The notes: generated from the sequence alone by a model not told the origin. DNA of 64,000 nt from Lichenostomus cassidix (GCA_008360975.2 VLJF02000840.1:372001-436000), one strand, 5' to 3'; numbered from the stretch's first letter, positions 1 through 12,145 are shown. Program-made: numbers and translations.

Positions 1-2216
1 CGTGCGGAAGAGCAGCGCCCGGCTCCGCGTCACGGTGCGCAGTGAGTGCGGGGATGGGCACGGCAACCCCCACAGCCTCCCCGGGTACCCCAGCCCTGTC
101 TGAGTACCCCCATTCCTAACAGACACCCTTCCCAAATCCCCCTATTCCTCACTGGGCTCTCCCTATCACTGCCCTTGTCCCTTCATCCTTTCCCAGGTGT
201 CACCCAATGTCCTCCCATCATTGTCCCAGGTCCCTGCATTCCCCCCTGGGTCCTCCCACTTCTCTCTGAGATTCCTTCATGGTCACCACATCCCACCATC
301 CCCATCTGGTTCTCCACATCTTTCACTGGTGTCCCCCACATCCATCTCCAGGTCTCCACTCCATGAATCCTCCATCCCTCCCTGGGTTCCCTTCCTCTCC
401 TTTCCAAACTGCTCAACAATCTCTCGGCTCCCTTCTTTATCACGGTGGTACCCCCACTCCTCTCTGACCTTCCCTACCTCCCTTGGTCCCTCACTGTTCC
501 CTGTGTCTTCCACCCCTACCCAGGACCCCCAACCCACCCATCTACCCCCACAGGGGTCTCACTCTTGGGGGTGTCCCTGTCGGTGCAGCCCCCCGGGGGA
601 CAGGTGGTACTGGGTGACAGCTTGATGCTGAGCTGCATGGTGGCCACAGGGAGAGGTCCCCTGTCCTTCTCCTGGCACCGGGAAGGCTTGGCCACACCTC
701 TGGGCACTGGCCCCCACCTGGAGCTGCACAACGTTGGGGACAATGACAGCGGTCACTACCAGTGCTGGGCCAGTGATGGGAAAAGCGTGGCTGAGAGCCC
801 CACACTGAATGTCACTGTTCTGGGTGAGTGGGACCCTCGGGCTGGGGGTGACTCCACCCATGATATTGTCACCCTACCATCGCTGTCAACCCACACAGTG
901 TTCCAGCCCCTCCCCCAGCCTCAGCCCCGTCTCTGTCCCCGCAGTGCCCGTGGCCAATGCCACCATCACCCCTGGCCCCCCGGCACTCCAGGTGCGCACA
1001 GGTGACCCCGTGACCCTGCGCTGCTCGGTGCAGGTGGGCTCAGCACCTGTCACCTTCACCTGGCTGTACAACGGGAAGGAGGTGGCCCAGGGTCCCCTCC
1101 TGGAGCTTGGGGACATCGGTGTGGGACATTCTGGCATCTACCAGTGCGTGGCCAGCAACCAGCTGGATGAGCACCATGTGTTCCGGGCGCTCAGCCCAGA
1201 GCTGGCCCTGGAGGTGGCACCGCAGGGACACTGGGGCATAGGTGGGGTCATACAGGGTCCCTGTAGGGGTCTGAGACCCCTGGGTCTTTGGTGACCCTGG
1301 TTTGTCCCCGCTCTGTCCCTGGCAGTGTCACAGAGGGAACAGAGCACAGGAGGGGAACTCCTGATGTCACTGGCATTGCAGCATCTGTGGGGTGATGGGT
1401 GACCCTGATGTGTCCCTCTCTGTCCCCAGCAGTGGCCGCAGGAGTCAGTGGTTCCCTGTCATTCCTGGTCCTGCTCGTGGGTGTCATCATGGCCTGGCAC
1501 TGGTGGCACCGCCTGGGTGGGTGACAATGGGGATCCCAGTGAGCTGTGGGAAGTCCCACTTAAGACGGCAGGAGCTGAGCCCCAAGTGACCTTGTTTTGG
1601 GGTTCTGTGAGGTTTGATGAGGTGTTGGAGGCTCATGTACGGATGTTGGAGGTTCTTTCAGAGATCCTGGGAGGCTTTGGAGAATTCCCCCTGCTGAGTT
1701 TGGGGTTCTGTGGGCTCAGGGGTTGTTCAGGGGTTCTGGGGGGAATTGAGGGTCCAATGGAGGTTCAGGATTTCTGTGTATGATCAGAGGCCCTGGGTAC
1801 CCCACAGTAACCTCCTCTCTTTCCTTTGCAGCTGCCAGGAAGCACCGGGACAGGTGAGTGGGAGGCTCCAGGCACTATGAACCTTTTACCCCAACCCCTA
1901 TCACCTCCCATCCCCTCCCACACATCCCTTTATCCCCTCACGGTCCCCCCGGAGCCCCCAGCCCCCCCGGAGGAGGGGGAGGTGCTGTACACCCATGTCA
2001 TGAGCACCAAGCGAAAGGGGGGTGAGTATCAGAGTGGCACACACAGGGACATGTCACCCACTGGTGTCACCCCTCACCCAGATCCTACAGCCAGTGTCTC
2101 TCGCAGGGCCCCCCTGTGCCACTGTCCCCCAGGAAACCCAGGTGACCTACGCAGAGCTGCCAGGAACCCATGGGCGACCGCGGGAACCAAGTGACATCTA
2201 CGAGAACATGCAGTGA
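1..2216 (+). CDS. Gene A: FCRL-like receptor, 3' part (5' end outside window)
   Basis: 3' half of a type I Ig-superfamily receptor of the Fc receptor-like family. Visible exons: 1-41 (end of the third Ig domain), 554-823 (Ig domain of VSLSVQPP type, WHREG and HYQC around the core Trp and Cys), 945-1241 (membrane-proximal Ig domain starting VPVANATITPG), 1430-1516 (transmembrane segment), 1832-1853 (22-bp exon), 1942-2021 (first ITIM, VLYTHV) and 2107-2216 (second ITIM, VTYAEL, then DIYENMQ and stop). All Ig exons are phase 1 with GT donors. The family role is inhibitory signalling through SHP-type phosphatases at the plasma membrane (inference). Oddity: the acceptor before 1942 reads AC, not AG; mirror gene F has AG. 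Without that exon the frame to the last exon is lost, so the tail may be non-functional. Leader and first two domains lie before base 1. Confidence 0.85.
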
Positions 2217-3733
2217 CACTGGAGGGACTGGAGAGCACTGGCAGAAACTGAAGGACCCAGTGCTCTGCTGTTAGACCCAAAATGCAGCTATAGATTAAAC
2301 TGGCAGAAGTGGTGTTTCTTTGTTCAGCTCTCTCAGGCTTTAGCAATGAGATTCTCCAATTTCGGGCTGCCACTAAAAACCAGGGGCTGCTGCCCCTCAC
2401 CCTCCCTGTGGAGGCACAAAAGGCAAAGATCCCAAAGGGCTGAGAGAAGAACAATTTCCTGCAAACAGCAATGACAGAAGAAAACCAACAGCAACAGCAA
2501 CAAGATTCAGAATCAGAAGGGTCAGAAAAGGAATGATTTCCAGGGAAATCCCCGACAAGGAACAAACCCCAGACGCTGCCCCCAGCATGATTCCCCTGCC
2601 AGGAGGAACCTGGCAGGGTCCTGGACCTTCGTTGCTTTGATGGCCAAAGCAGCCTTCAGGAGGTTCTGGATTCTCTTCTCCCCTGTCTCCAAACCCTGCT
2701 TGATCCCCTGCTTTGCTCTGGTCAGGGTCAGATTGGGCAGGGCCAGCTCGACTGGGAGCTCCTCTGGTGCTGAGGGACCAGGGGGCCTTTGCTGCAGGTG
2801 TGTCCCAAGGGCTGAAGCTCCCAGCACCCCTTGCTCTCTGCATGTCCTTTAACAGCCCATTCCAGTGTGGGATTTTTCCCGAGGCTGGGGAACCACAGGG
2901 AATGGGATCCATCCCTGCAGGGCCAGGTTCTTTGTCCCCAGTGTCTGTGAGGTTCTTTGGAGAATGAGTTCCAGTGTTGGATTCAATTCTTTCTGCAGGG
3001 CTGTGTTGCCATAAGACTTCCTTTCCCAGGCCCAGCACAATGTTCCCAGGGGCACAGGGAGCCTTTCCAGCCATCCAGGGCTTGCTTCTCTCCCCAGGAG
3101 TCCCCAGCTTTGGGGTGTGTGATCCAGTCAATCTGCCAGGCCTGCCCAGACTGGGATTTCATCCCTCATCCTCCATCCCACAGGGGCTTGACCTGCCTGT
3201 GCCCTGTGTGATCACAGCACATTTCCCTTTCTGGAGGTGGGGATGGTGTCCATGGGGAAATCCCCCCTCGCTCACCAGCCCATCAGGATGTTGCATCTCT
3301 TCCTTGCTGTGCCAAGGTGTCACTGAGCCCTGGAGCCAGAAATACTTCACCCTCATATGGCCAGTCCAGCTCCCCCTGAGACTTTAATCTTGACAGCCCC
3401 ACCCCCTGTCCACTGTTGCTCTGTTTTTCAGTTCCCGACTCTCGGTCCTGTGTTCGTCCCCAGGAGGGACTCTGACAGCCACCTCCTCTGCCTGTGCAGC
3501 CCTGGCTGGCCACACTTCAGCAACCCTGATGGATTTCCCTCTGTGCTGCCAACTGGCCTCTTCCCATCATTGCAGCCACCCCACAGAGCATTTCCCACCC
3601 TCCCCGAGTCAGGGCAGAGTGCAGCACTGGCCATTTCTGTGGCTCAGCTGTAGCCAGAGGCAGCTGGAGGGCTTTGGGCTCTGCCACCTGACTGCATCCA
3701 CCTTATCCCTTGCATTGGGTTTGCATGGCCTGG
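2217..3733. other. Duplicated non-coding segment downstream of gene A
   Basis: 3' flank of gene A, with an ATTAAA at about 2294 that could serve as poly(A) signal. The segment recurs inverted at about 42235-43270 (downstream of F) and in the same orientation at about 56260-57680 (downstream of G). A long reading frame exists on the minus strand, but its frame differs between copies because of indels, so I do not call a gene. The part about 3245-3733 is missing from the F copy. Confidence 0.6.
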
Positions 3734-4870
3734 TGTCAGGGTTTGACCCTGACTAAATGCCAGGCACCCCCGCTCTCTCCTGCTGCAGATGTTAAACACA
3801 CACCAAATTCATGAGCTGAGATAGGACACTGGTGAGGGGACTCACAGAGAAAGGGCAAACAGGCTCCAAACCTAAAGTTGCAAAGTGGTTTAATTACCTA
3901 ACAGAGTCGGAGGATAAATGAGAGGTAAAAATAAGCATTTCCCTCACTCCCCTCCCTCTTAAATGCCATTTTTCTACTCACCCCCCTCTCTCCTTCCAAC
4001 CAACGGATTGGGTAGGGGGCAGGGTATGGGGAATTTTCTTAGACCGTGAAACTATTCATCACTACAGTTCTTCTACTACAAATACTCTTTCTCTGCTTTT
4101 CTCTCTCTCTCTCTCTCAAGACAGTTTCTTGGCTCACCCCTCTCCCTCTTAAGACAGTTTCTCCACTCACCCCACTCCCTCTTTCCAACTAACAGCTCAG
4201 GCAGGGGGCAGGGTAAGGGGTTTTTTCTCTGGTCAGTCCATCAGGGAGAGGGGTCCTCTACTTAGCCACGGGGACCCTCCCCCAAAAGAGACAGTCCTCT
4301 GGGAACTTCTTTGGCATGGGTCCAATCTCACAAACAACATCCTGCCCAAATTCTGCTGCAACAGAAGTTCTCTTGTCCATAAGGTGCAGACTCTCCTGAG
4401 CCAAGGCCAAGCTGCTTCTATGCCAGGAGCAAGGGCATTCTCTCCCTTGCAAGGCCTTTGCAGCTTTAACTCTCTATATGAGACTCCCACTGGATCACAG
4501 CTTCTTCCAGGCATCCACCTGCTCCTCTGGCGTGGGCTGTGGGTGGATTTCTGCACCCCTGTGGACTCCATGGGCTGCAGGGTGACCTCCTGCTCCCCCC
4601 ATGGTCTTCACCACAGCCAGCAGAGGGTTTTCAGCTCTGGCACCTGGAGCACCTTCTCCCCCACCTTCTCCACTGACCTTGGTGTCTCCATGTTGTTCTC
4701 CCTTCACATATTTTTACCTCCTCCTCCTCCTCTAGCTAAAAAGAAGTGCATGACTACTTTGTTTTGATTTTTTCTTAAATATGTTTTCACAGAGGCATAA
4801 CTAGCACCTCTAATTGGCCCAAACTTGGCCAGCAGCATGTCCATCACTTTCAGAGACATCAGAGATTAGC
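3734..4870 (+). mobile_element. LTR-derived dispersed repeat (copy next to gene A)
   Basis: Starts at TGTCAGGGTTTGACCCTGAC and continues through repeated phrases such as 'gcatccacctgctcc' and 'ccatgggctgcagggtgacc'. The same phrases recur at about 14200-15100, 28850-29750, 40200-41165 and 57682-58720. From memory they resemble an LTR family that is very common in songbird genomes. The copy is degenerate, holds a (CT)n run near 4095-4120, and its 3' end is not sharply defined. No coding capacity. Confidence 0.55.
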
Positions 4871-5189
4871 TCTACTGGACTTGGTGAAAAATTTCCAGAA
4901 CTTTCACTCAGCACCTACAGGAGCCATCTTTGTGCCACTCCCCACCCCTCAGACACTTCTTCAGGCCTACCACAACAGTGTTTGAGGAGTTTAAATTTCT
5001 CTTAGATGTTAAAGATACCTTGCTGATATTCTGGGCTAAGCAAAACCACCACTTTCATCCTGGTCCTTATCTCAACCCAGGAAACTTTCGTTCAATTTTC
5101 TCTCCCCGTCTGACTGTGCAGGGCAGTGAGAGAGCAGCTTTGGTGGGTGCAGAGCATCCGGCCACTGTCAGCCCATGGCAAGACAGGAA

Positions 5190-5620
5190 GGAGGAGTGTC
5201 CAGGTCAGGCTGTTGAGCAGATTGTTGTTGTCTTTGCAGGAGTTCTGGGGCTTTCTCAGTCCCTTGGCAAGAGGGACAAAATGATCAATTGCTGCATTTC
5301 CGGACTGGTTCCCTCACAGCTGCCCCCTGTTACCTGCTCAGGTGCTCCCTAGGATCCCGGAGCCATGAACTGGGAGGGGACATGTTTACAAAGTTGAGCA
5401 AAAAAGGAAAAAAAAAAAATAAAGAGAGGGAAAAGTCCCAGTGGGGGAAGCACAGACCCAGAGCACCATGGGAGCCCCCTGGTGTTCCCCACAGACCATG
5501 AACATCATCAGGGTCTGTGCTTTTGTCTGGGTCACCCTGAAATCTGAGGCACCCAGTGCAGGAGCTGTGACCCACATGCCCACCCAGCCACTGCCCATCC
5601 CTGGCACCCCCAATCCCCTG
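5190..5620 (-). repeat. Recurrent receptor-flank block (gene A-B interval)
   Basis: Two fused pieces of a non-coding block that also occurs at 22000-22760, 38360-38640 plus 39540-39870, 48710-49330 and 51290-52060. Landmarks are 'gggagcacctgagcagg', 'tgggcagtggctgggtgggc' and 'caattgatcattttgtccct'-like text. Compared with the right arm, about 1.1 kb between the two pieces is absent here (junction near 5327). Function unknown; its location in the flanks suggests it travelled with the gene duplications. Confidence 0.5.
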
Positions 5621-5639
5621 GGAACCCAGCTATGGGACC

Positions 5640-6000
5640 TCATTCTCTAGGTCCCCCTCCTGGTGACCCCCATCCCTGCATGCCCATTTCCCAGAACCTC
5701 CATTGCCCAGCATTGCCCTCCCCTTGATCCCATCCCATGGGCTCCACAGTCCCCCAGGACTCCCCATAGCAGGGCCCACATCACATCACCCCAAATCCCT
5801 GGGGTCCAAGCACCCCTGGGACCCCAATCCCATTTCCCCTTCACCCTTGGGGACCCCATTCACCAAGATCCCATCCCCTTTGTCTCCCCTTCCTGAGAAG
5901 CCCCATTCCCCAGGGATCCCATTTCTGCTCCTCCCCGTTCCTTTGGAAATCCATCCTTAGCTCCCCACATCCCCAGAGCCCCCCAGTCCCTCCATGTCCC
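5640..6000. repeat. Degenerate C-rich minisatellite upstream of gene B
   Basis: Irregular tandem phrases built on 'cccattcccc/ggacccc' with no fixed period. Equivalent runs lie upstream of every leader exon in the window (see 19800-19976, 23740-24130, 37960-38350, 47540-47770 and 53040-53470). No gene is seen in it. Confidence 0.5.
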
Positions 6001-6044
6001 TCTGTGTCGCCAGCCTGTCCCCACCCTGCCCCCACCAAGGGCCA

Positions 6045-6143
6045 CCTACATGTGGGTGATGTGACCTCGCTTCCTTCCTCTTTGGCCAAAGAGCCACCAC
6101 CCAGGGGACAGGTGGCCCCAGCAGCGTGTGACAGTCAGCCTGG
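6045..6143 (+). promoter_or_regulatory. Proximal promoter/5' UTR of gene B, with ETS-type site
   Basis: Immediately upstream of the first ATG, a block conserved across genes B, C, D, E and G contains 'acctcgcttcctt' (an ETS/PU.1-type GGAA core on the minus strand, about 6067-6080). No TATA box is visible. ETS-driven TATA-less promoters are usual for leukocyte receptors. Assignment rests on conservation and position only. Confidence 0.4.
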
Positions 6144-9100
6144 ATGGCCAGCGACACCGGGATGGCCGGGAAGGTGGCACTGCTCCTGTGGGGTGAGTGC
6201 CATGGGCACAGGCCTGATGCCCCAGGGATGAGCCCTGGTGAGGCAGAGAGCAGTGGGGAGGGGGCACAGGGGGCTGTGTGGTCCCCTGAGGTCCCCAGTG
6301 CCACCAGAGCCAGTCTGTGGGGGTGGACGCTGGTGGTGGGGTGTCTGTGGGGACAGAAATGGGAGGACAGGAATGAGGGGACTGAGATCTGAGGACAAGG
6401 ATATAATGACAGGCTCAATGGGGGTGGGAAAGCTGTCATGACAGGGACAGGGGGATAGGGATAAGAGGACAGGGATAAGGAGACAAACACATTGTGGATA
6501 AGCCATGGGGTTGGTGGGGGTGACTTGTGACAGCATGGGATATCTGTGGTGTCCCCAAGTCCACAGTGTCCCCATGCCCCTAGCCCAGGGTGGTTGCAGT
6601 GTCCCTGTCCCTGAGATGTCCACGCCGCATGGATCTGGTGCATGGGCAGCTGTGACACAGACATGTTCCCCAGCCTCTCCAGATCTGTTCAGGATCATCT
6701 GTTAGCACTTTCTCACAAGAACTGATGTCCCACTGAGGACAGTTTGGGGACAACCCCCACACCCCATGCCCTGGGTTCTGCTGTCACCGCAGTGCCACAT
6801 CCACCCAGACCCCTTCCCTTCTTCCTTCCAGCCCAGACCCTCAGCCTCGCTGGTGAGTCCTCAGGAGAATGCCATGTCCCCACCCTGCTGTCCCCAGCCC
6901 CACAATGGCCCTGGCAGGCTGGTGTCCCCTGTCACCCACAGGTGCCCAAACCACCCAGCTCCTCGTGGATCCCCCCTGGACGCCAGCGGTGCTGTGGGAC
7001 AATGTGACACTGTCCTGCCAGGGCTCAGGGACATCTGGTGCCACCACTTGGTACAAGAACAGGGAGCACTGGTGGAAGAAAGGACCCGATCACTTCCTTG
7101 TCACTGAGAGTGGCACCTACACGTGTGAGAGACCTGGCACTGGGCTCAGTCCCCCTGTGCGCATCTTAAATGGTGAGGGGGCGATGGGTTCCCTGGCGGT
7201 GTCCCCAAGGGCTCTGGGTGAGCTCTGTGTCACACCCCACATGTGACGAGAGCCAATCCCCTGCACACGGGGACATCCCAGAGCATCCCAGTACAATGAG
7301 ACTGCCATCCTGGCAATGGGGGACCCTGGTGCCTCCCACAGAGTCCCCAGATGTGACAAGTCCCCCCTGTCCCACAGAACATCTGGTGCTGCAGGTGCCA
7401 GCGCAGGTGCTGCTGGAGGGAGACACGGTGACACTGCGCTGCCGGGGCTGGCGGGACAACACCGTCACTGGGGTGCGATTTTACCGTGAAGAGGAGGATC
7501 TGGGGGGACGCCTCAATGGGACCGAGCTGTCACTGTCACCCCTGCAGCTGCACCACAGTGGCCGCTACCGCTGTGGGGGCTGGGTGAGCTCGGGGCCATC
7601 ACAGAGCTGGGAGAAGTCAGCACCAGTGACAGCGACAGTGACAGTGCACAGTGAGTGTGGCAATAGGGGTGGGAAACCCCAACACCTTCCCAGGGTTCCC
7701 TCACCACTGTGTGCATCTCTCATCCCTCCCTTCACCCCTCCCTGGGTCATCCACACCTTCCCATGTCCCTCCCAGCCCAGGTCCCTCCATCTCTGCTCGG
7801 GTCCCTCTCCAGGTCCCTCTGCTCCTCCCCGGCCTCCCTTTCCAGTTCCCAGCTTCATCTTCTGCTCTCCCTTCCCTACCTGGGCCACATCCCCCCAGCC
7901 CCTCCCTGGGCTCTCCCCACCCCTCTCTGGGCTCCCCACATCCCTCCCTGGCTCTTCTCTGTCCCATCTCTTGTCTGTCATCCCTGCCTGCATCAACCCC
8001 ACCCCTCCCTGGATCTCTTTCTTCCTCAATGGAATCTCCTCTATCCCCTTTGTACTCCCCTTTTGCCACACCCCGAGTCCCACATACCTCATGGGTCCCC
8101 CAACCTATCCATGTCCCCCTGCAGAGGTCTCACTCTCGGGAGTGTCCCTGTTGGCACAACACCCCGGGGGACAGGTGGTACTGGGTGACAGCCTGGTGCT
8201 GAGCTGTGTGGTGGCTGTGGGGACAGGTCCCCTGTCCTTCTTGGCACCAAGAGGGCTCGGGGACACTGCTGGGCACTGGCCCCCGCCTGGAGCTGAGCCA
8301 TGTTGGGGACAAGGACAGCGGCCACTACTGGTGCCGGGCCAGCGATAGGGACAGTGTGGCCGAGAGTCCCACACTGGATGTCACTGTTCTGGGTGAGTGG
8401 GACCCTCGGGCTGGGGATGACCCACCCATGGCATCCCCCATCCCTCCTCAGGTCGCAGCCCCTGCCACTGCAGGTCACAGTCCTGGGTAGCTGTGGCTCT
8501 GGCTCTGGATGCTCCCACCACAGCATCCCCACGAGAACGGGTGTCAGCAAACACCACCGTATGTCACAGTCATGGGTGAAGGGCACCGTCTGTCTCCAGG
8601 TGCCACCATGCATAGAGTCCCTCATCCTACCCATCCCACCCTCATTCCCCCCTCTGCCCCTCTCTCACACAGTGTTCCAGCCCCTCCCCCAGCCTCAGCC
8701 CTGTCTCTGTCCCTGCAGTGCCCGTGGCCAATGCCACCATCACCCCTGGCCCCCCGGCACTCCAGGTGCACGCAGGTGACCCTGTGACCCTGCGCTGCTC
8801 GGTGCAGGTGGGCTCAGCACCTGTCACCTTCACCTGGCTGCACGATGGGCATGAGGTGGCCCAGGGTCCCCTCCTGGAGCTTGGGGACATCGATGTGGGA
8901 CATTCTGGCACCTACCAGTGCTTGGCCACCAACCAGCTGGATGAGCACCGTGTGTTCCGGGCGCTCAGCCCAGAGCTGGTCCTGGAGGTGACACCGCGGG
9001 GACACTGGGGCACAGGTGAGGTCATATGGGGTCCCTGTGGGGGCCTGTGATGTCCAGGTCATGGACGACCTGGGTTCAACCCTGCTGTGTCCCTGGCAGT

Positions 9101-9925
9101 GTCACAGAGGGAACAGAGCACAGGAGGGAAGTCCTTAAGTAACCAGGGTTTCAGGACCCCTGTGGTGACAGGTGACCCCAGTGTGTGTCCCTTTGTTTCC
9201 TGCAGTGGCCGCAGGATTTGTTGGGTCCTTGTTGTTCCTGGTTCTTCTCGCGGGTGTCATCAGGGGTTGTCACTGGTGGCACATCACAGGTGAGTGACAA
9301 TGGGTGATTGGGGCTCCGGGAGTGGTGGGAAATCCCCCAGAGAAGGGAGGTGACAGGGCTGCGCCCACAGTCTCTGATTTGGGAGGGGCTGAGCCTGTTG
9401 TGACCTCAGCTCTGGGCTCTGGGCAGTTTGGGGAGGTGTTGAGGGTCGTGCAGGGATGCTGGGGGTTCTTTCAGGGATCCTGGGAGAGTTTGGAGGTTCC
9501 TCCTACCTGCTGAACTTGGGGTTTTGGGGCTCAGTGAGTTGGGGACACTAGGATAGTTCAGGGTTTCCGGGGGACATCAGGGATACTCGGGGGTCCTCGG
9601 GAGAATTGAGGTTCTGGTGAGGGTTCAGGATCTGCAAGGATGGCTGGGGGCTCCTGGGACCCCACAGTCACCTTCTGTTTTCTTTGCAGCCACCAGGAAG
9701 CACCAGGACAGGTGAGTGGGGGGCTCCAGTCATGACACCCCTCTCGCCCAAACCCCCAGGACTTCTCATCCCCTCCCACACACTCCCTTATCCCCACAGG
9801 GCCCCCCTGGAGCCCGAAGCCCCCCAGTGGAGAAACCTGAGGCGACCTATGTGGAGCTGCTGGGGCTGAATGGGCAACCGTGGGAACCCAGTGACATCTA
9901 TGAAATTCTACAGGCAATGTTTTGA
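6144..9925 (+). CDS. Gene B: four-Ig FCRL-like receptor with disrupted frame
   Basis: Exons: 6144-6192 leader part 1 (ATG chosen at 6144; a second in-frame ATG lies at 6162), 6832-6852 the 21-bp leader exon, 6942-7172 Ig1 (VTLSC...WYK...YTC), 7378-7650 Ig2, 8125-8392 Ig of VSLSGVSLLAQ type, 8719-9015 membrane-proximal Ig (VPVANATITPG), 9206-9289 transmembrane, 9690-9711, and 9800-9925 tail. The domain type found third in C, D and F (SVPVLELEG) is absent. The tail exon would read ATYVEL and DIYEIL, 13 residues apart between the YxxL boxes. Two lesions: a 2-bp deletion near 8240 (mirror gene E reads 'ttctcctggcacc', B 'ttcttggcacc'), which removes the core Trp and shifts frame, and one C missing in a poly-C run near 9830 (exon 126 bp, versus 127 in G). 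The transmembrane segment ends with an Arg (GVIRGC). Pseudogene or sequencing error cannot be separated here. Confidence 0.85.
7655..8105. repeat. Intronic CT-rich minisatellite between Ig2 and next Ig exon of gene B
   Basis: Imperfect tandem units of the form 'tccctccctgggctccccacc'. The equivalent intron in E (about 35850-36300) and introns in C and D (about 17240-17680, 26270-26710) and A (about 45-550) hold related arrays. No gene is seen. Confidence 0.5.
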
Positions 9926-10019
9926 CACTCTGGGAAGTGGGTTGCACTGGGGACACTGGGGTTTTCTCCTCCACGGCTTCTGTGGTTGCCCATCCTTTTT
10001 GTGAGGTGGCCACGAGTCA

Positions 10020-10310
10020 TGGGAGGCTGCACAGAGCACCCAGTGCTCCCCATTCCCCCTCCCAGTAGCACAAGGGGCTCCCCTATCCCCTTTCCAGTAC
10101 CTGCAGAGGAGCCCCAATCCCCATCTGATTGTTCTGAGTAACCTCAGTGACTTCCCCATTTTCGCCCCACAGTGCTCCCAGTACCCCCAGGGGATCCCCA
10201 TTCCCCCTCCCAGTGCCCCCATGCTCCCAGTGACTGCGTTCCCCCTTCCCAGTGCTCCCAGTACACCAGGTGGCTTCCCATCCCCCTTCCCAATTCCAAG
10301 GGAGCACAGG
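10020..10310. repeat. Minisatellite downstream of gene B
   Basis: Tandem, imperfect units around 'ccccctcccagtgctcccagta'. The array recurs inverted at about 33650-33910 and in the same orientation downstream of G at about 55920-56100, so it predates the duplication of this gene type. Confidence 0.55.
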
Positions 10311-10443
10311 ACCTGTCTCCCTGCTCCTGAGACAAAAATGCAGCTTTTTGGTTAAACTGGCAGAAATGGTGTTTCTTTGTTCAGCTCTCTCGGGCTTTAG
10401 CAATGGGATTCTCCAATTTTGTGTTGCCACTAAAAACCAGGGG

Positions 10444-11067
10444 TGTCAGATTAGATCCTGTAGGATTTGAGGCTCTGTTTGTTGGTTTTGGATGGTCGGG
10501 ACAGAGACAAGAGATCTCTGAAGTCAGGTCTTAGAGCGTGGAATTTATTGTGAAAGAGTGTGAGTGTAGGGGAGCTGCTAGGGGCTGCCAGGCAGCGCAA
10601 AGCATGTCAGAGAAGCAAGAGAGAGCGAGAGAGAGGGAGAGAGCAGGAAGAGATGAATAACAAGGGAGCGAGCTGCCATTTGCAATACAATAAACCATCT
10701 TCTGTGTTGAATATTCTAATTCTCATTAACCTATCTAGAACAAGCTACAAATCCTACAACATTTACATACAACCTTTAAGAATCATTGCATTACCATACG
10801 GCGTTATATTTTAAACCCTAAAACCTGCTTTTTGCACCCTCTGCCAAGCAGGCAGGGTCTGCTCTGACCCTTGGACCTGCCTGCAAGCAGAGGGTATGGT
10901 TTCATCAAGAAGGGGGATTACCTTCAGTCGGCCGTACCATTGTTTTCAAGTTGTTCACTAGCTGGGGTTGGTAACTCAAAGCTTGTCTTCATTTCAGTCT
11001 CCATATCCTCAGCATCTTTTGCCAGGTAATCATATTTATAAGGCTTTCTATTTCATCGTCCCCAACA
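10444..11067 (-). mobile_element. Solo LTR, 624 bp, 6-bp target duplication
   Basis: Flanked by CAGGGG at 10438-10443 and 11068-11073. On the minus strand it begins TGTTGGGGA and ends in ...CATACA. Orientation is set by an AATAAA on the minus strand before the terminal part. The twin lies at 32880-33503 with the same target duplication, and a third, independently inserted member lies at 41277-41867. A 6-bp duplication is typical of class II (ERVK/alpharetrovirus-like) integrases. No coding region. Confidence 0.85.
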
Positions 11068-11240
11068 CAGGGGCTGCTGCCCCTTCCCTCCCAGTGGAGG
11101 CACAAAAAGCAAAGATCCCAAAGGGCTGAGAGAAGAACAATTTCTGGCAAACAGCAATGACAGAAGAAAACCAACGGCAACAGCAACAAGATTCAGAATC
11201 TGAAGGGTCAGAAAAGGAACAATTTCCAGGGAAAGCCCCT

Positions 11241-12140
11241 TGTGTTGGTTTGAAAGACAGGTGTCTGCCAAGAGAGGTTGAACCCTCCCTTAGGACAGAG
11301 AATGTGATTTTTCCCCTCCCTCCGAATTATTTAATTTTGAAAAATCAAGGGCTTTCAGGCAAAGGTATGGGAAAAAAGGAATATCAGTTCTTTACTAGTA
11401 TCTATAAACAATCAATAACAATAATAGCAACCACAACTAGAATCAGAAACCAAGAGCAGATGAGTTGTGAGCTGCTGAGCCTTTTCCCGTGTGGTGTAAT
11501 CACAGTTGCAAGCAGCAGGGGCGCTGTTGAGCTCCTGGCAGGGCAGGGCAGGTGCGATGACTCCCGAGGGGCTGAAAGTGGCGCTGTGGCACAAGGTCAG
11601 GTCAGCCTCAGACAGCTGGTAATGGCGGGCAGGCTGAGAAGAGAGCAGGAAGGCAAAGCAGCTCGGAGCGACAAAAAGCAGGACGGCAGGGGTAGGAGCT
11701 GGCTCTCTCCCAGCTAGCTAGTGAGGTAGCAAGGATTTCTGCAGTCACAGCAGATGCCGCGGTCTCGTGCGGCAGAGGGCGGGGGGCAGGCGGCAGAGGC
11801 AGCCGGACTCTCCCGGCAGCTGCTGTGAGGAAATGCAGCCTGGGGAAACATGCACTTCCCAGTGGGAAAAAGGTTGAATCAAAGCTCACCCAGCCAGGAG
11901 AAGAAAAAACAGGGCACAGTTGGATTTCCTCTGGTCGCAGCCGAAAAGCAAAGAGCAGCCTCTCCTCCCAGCGTCCGAACCACAAGAGAGCGTTCCAAGG
12001 GCTGAATCTTCCCTTACCCTGCCCTGCCCAAGCACACCTTTTGTCTTTTACAAAAGACTTGATGGCTCTAAACATTCAACTATTTGTTGCTTAGTAACAG
12101 TGACGGAAAAAAATTCTAAGCCCTTCCCCAAACTCCAACA
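11241..12140. mobile_element. Solo LTR, about 900 bp, 5-bp target duplication
   Basis: Begins TGTGTTGG, ends CTCCAACA, and is flanked by CCCCT at 11236-11240 and 12141-12145. Comparison with the uninterrupted flank near 2540-2570 confirms the insertion point. The twin lies at 31805-32706; another family member lies at 47780-48682. A 5-bp target duplication and TG...CA ends support an LTR. No coding region; transcription orientation is not decided. Confidence 0.85.
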
Positions 12141-12145
12141 CCCCT

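Noticed and set aside
2397..3131. A 244-codon minus-strand frame downstream of gene A with a hydrophobic end, with relatives at 42358-43413 (+) and 56607-57074 (-)
   Set aside because: The copies keep nucleotide similarity but shift reading frame through small indels, and the hydrophobic end also appears in unrelated flanks (11053-11271). This is not the pattern of a conserved protein.
7651..8124. Long Pro/Ser-rich frames across introns (for example 7170-8348 and 35465-36787)
   Set aside because: They read through minisatellite introns and true Ig exons together. GT/AG sites and the mirrored genes show that only the exon parts are coding.
11157..11717. A plus-strand frame with a Gln/Glu/Ser-rich start near 11157 (also 2471 and 32790)
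   Set aside because: It begins in a CAA/CAG-rich low-complexity run and continues into the 900-bp LTR; the frame closes at once in the copy near 2471.
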